Below are positions 63,101 through 64,000 of a stretch of DNA of 64,000 nucleotides, one piece after another. The stretch lies in contig NC_090789.1 in assembly GCF_040054535.1 (NCBI RefSeq), positions 3,402,197 through 3,466,196 of the forward strand. The letters run 5' to 3'. Numbering within the stretch: position 1 is the stretch's first letter; every line of letters starts with the position of its first letter. The stretch comes from Antennarius striatus. Lineage: Eukaryota; Chordata; Actinopteri; Lophiiformes; Antennariidae. The translations under genes and the position numbers were made by a program. The notes beneath the pieces are model-generated. The model worked only from the letters and a program-made list of their open reading frames with translations, had not been told where the DNA came from and searched no databases.

Positions 63101-63640
63101 GAAGATCTCGACGCCGTCCGCCATGAGCGCCAGCCCCAGCACAAAGTACAGGGTCCACTGGAACTTCCCGTGACCGCATTCCTGCAAAATGGTCTCGTAC
63201 TGCTGGGCCAGCTCCTCCTGGTCCTTCCTCCTCTCGGCTTCGGACACGCCGATGTCTCTGAACTGCTGGGCGCCGGCCCTCACCGACCCCGGGCCCCCAG
63301 CCAGGCTGCCTTTGCCCGAATCGGCCCTGGGAATTCCTTGGTATTCACCTTCGTAGATTTCATCATCCTCGTCGTGACCCTCGGTGGAGTCGCTGTGACC
63401 GCCCTCGTCGTCGTTGGCGGCCTGGCTGTCTCCCCGGTAATAGGCCCCTCCGTCCTGGCTCCCCTGCACGGGGTAGTCGTCATCGTCCTCTTCAAAACGG
63501 CTGTAGGAGCGTCTGCTGTACTCGTCGTTCATCCGATCCACCGTCCGACCGGCTTTCTTGGACGCTTGCCGCTTGACTTCTTTGGCAATGTCTTTGGCAC
63601 CTTTGATAAACGCAGTCCGGTTTTGGTAATTGTCCTCCAT
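57067..63640 (-). CDS. sv2a: SV2A, synaptic vesicle glycoprotein 2A
   Basis: A 12-TM major-facilitator-type protein of synaptic vesicles, needed for normal calcium-triggered release and a partner of synaptotagmin. Coding exons, 5' to 3': 63640-63031, 62226-62046, 61422-61271, 61183-61050, 60958-60869, 60440-60333, 59438-59350, 59257-59093, 58983-58850, 58046-57840, 57740-57581 and 57250-57067. All are in phase, about 737 residues (human SV2A 742). It has a long acidic cytosolic amino end (EEDDDDYP, EGHDEDDEIYEGEYQGIP), TM1 at about 161-190, the MFS loop ALADRIGRRQ, GIGGSIPIVFS, then the lumenal pentapeptide-repeat domain (KSMVFEDSVFEECYFEDIT) with three glycan sites NFT, NCT and NST, then TMs 7-12 ending TRGQVLQ. 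GLIVYFGMMVGAF and GSIPIVFS favour SV2A over SV2B and SV2C. Human SV2A is at 1q21.2. A hAT element lies in intron 1. Confidence 0.95.
60065..60117. repeat. TG dinucleotide microsatellite in an sv2a intron
   Basis: About 26 TG units. Confidence 0.95.
62531..62990 (-). mobile_element. hAT MITE copy in sv2a intron 1
   Basis: Minus-strand copy of the element at 16751. It begins CAGGAGGGGTCAAACTCA at 62990, runs through GAGGGCCACATCAGCATAAC and CATCAAACACAAGTTAGGACATT, and fades at GGCCCACAGGGCC near 62531, so the far terminal repeat is eroded. It aligns along nearly the whole length of the other copy. Confidence 0.8.
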
Positions 63641-64000
63641 TTTTCAAGAGGAGGGGAGGGGGGGGGGTCAAAGATATGTGCTCACGATGCACCTGAAAGA
63701 TCTGAGAACTCCCAAGTATATCTGTGGACAAAATGGAAAGATGATGTCATAATTAAGTACTCATACTGGTACTTGCAAGTATTCAAATATCAGTACCCGT
63801 ACTTGTATTCTGATGAAAACTGGCATCAATGCATTAAAAAAGGAAAAAGTGATCTCAAAATGACCAAAGAAACCATCAGATGCTAAACGTGTGCAGATAG
63901 AAACACCCATTATTTAGCCTATATATTTACACGGGTGCAGTCATTAGCTCCAAACAAACTAATTACCCCTTAATGGGATGTTTCCAGTCTGTAGCCGTCA
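63641..64000. other. 5' flank / untranslated region of sv2a
   Basis: Minus-strand 5' leader upstream of the sv2a start. A possible acceptor (TTTCAG at about 63.69 kb) suggests that the coding exon begins shortly upstream and that a separate 5' untranslated exon lies beyond the window. No coding sequence. Confidence 0.4.

Noticed and set aside
63170-63886. A 238-codon plus-strand open frame
   Set aside because: It is antisense to the first coding exon of sv2a, which has clear protein similarity on the minus strand.

Overview
The window is nuclear DNA from a teleost fish, most likely a percomorph-type ray-finned fish. The evidence is split vertebrate genes with GT-AG introns, compact gene spacing, AT-rich spacers with long CA/TA/GATA microsatellites, hAT-type miniature transposons and a tRNA-headed fish-type SINE, together with fish-style protein sequences. 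I read six protein-coding genes and rebuilt their exons by joining reading frames across splice sites. No phage, plasmid, CRISPR array or classical RNA gene was found.

Layout: 1-3966 is non-coding. 3967-5187 (+) is an intronless relaxin-family peptide GPCR (RXFP3/RXFP4 type). 5720-10378 is non-coding, with a perfect CTCF-type motif and a GC-rich patch carrying two full CRE palindromes. 12180-23796 (-) is syngap1, a synaptic RasGAP, in at least 17 coding exons; its introns carry two hAT-like miniature elements and a SINE. 23797-37222 holds no recognisable coding gene, but a GC-rich patch at 31.4-32.7 kb could be the syngap1 promoter region. 37223-40499 (-) is vps72 (YL1, histone H2A.Z chaperone), six exons. 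41805-43634 (-) is lingo4, a single coding exon for an LRR-Ig receptor-like protein. 46787-49118 (+) is a complete MHC class I heavy chain gene, six exons, behind a compact ISRE/X2/CCAAT promoter. 50898-52322 (+) is cathepsin S (ctss), seven exons. 57067-63640 (-) is sv2a, a synaptic vesicle transporter-like protein, 12 coding exons, with a long probable 3' UTR below it.

The neighbourhood mixes genes that in human lie at 1q21-q22 (VPS72, LINGO4, CTSS, SV2A, RXFP4) with SYNGAP1 (human 6p21.3, beside the MHC) and an MHC class I gene. This looks like the MHC paralogon. The class I gene and cathepsin S both belong to antigen processing and presentation and sit 1.8 kb apart on the same strand. sv2a and syngap1 are presynaptic and postsynaptic, and lingo4 belongs to a neuronal receptor family, so neuronal and immune genes alternate here. 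Perfect CTCF-type motifs fall between rxfp and syngap1, between vps72 and lingo4, and between the class I gene and ctss.

The most notable protein-level observation is in syngap1. The near-invariant FLR arginine of the RasGAP catalytic domain reads as serine (FLSF), while the arginine finger is kept. This raises the possibility of a SynGAP paralogue with weakened GAP activity. Its amino-terminal PH exons and a canonical QTRV carboxy terminus could not be found either.
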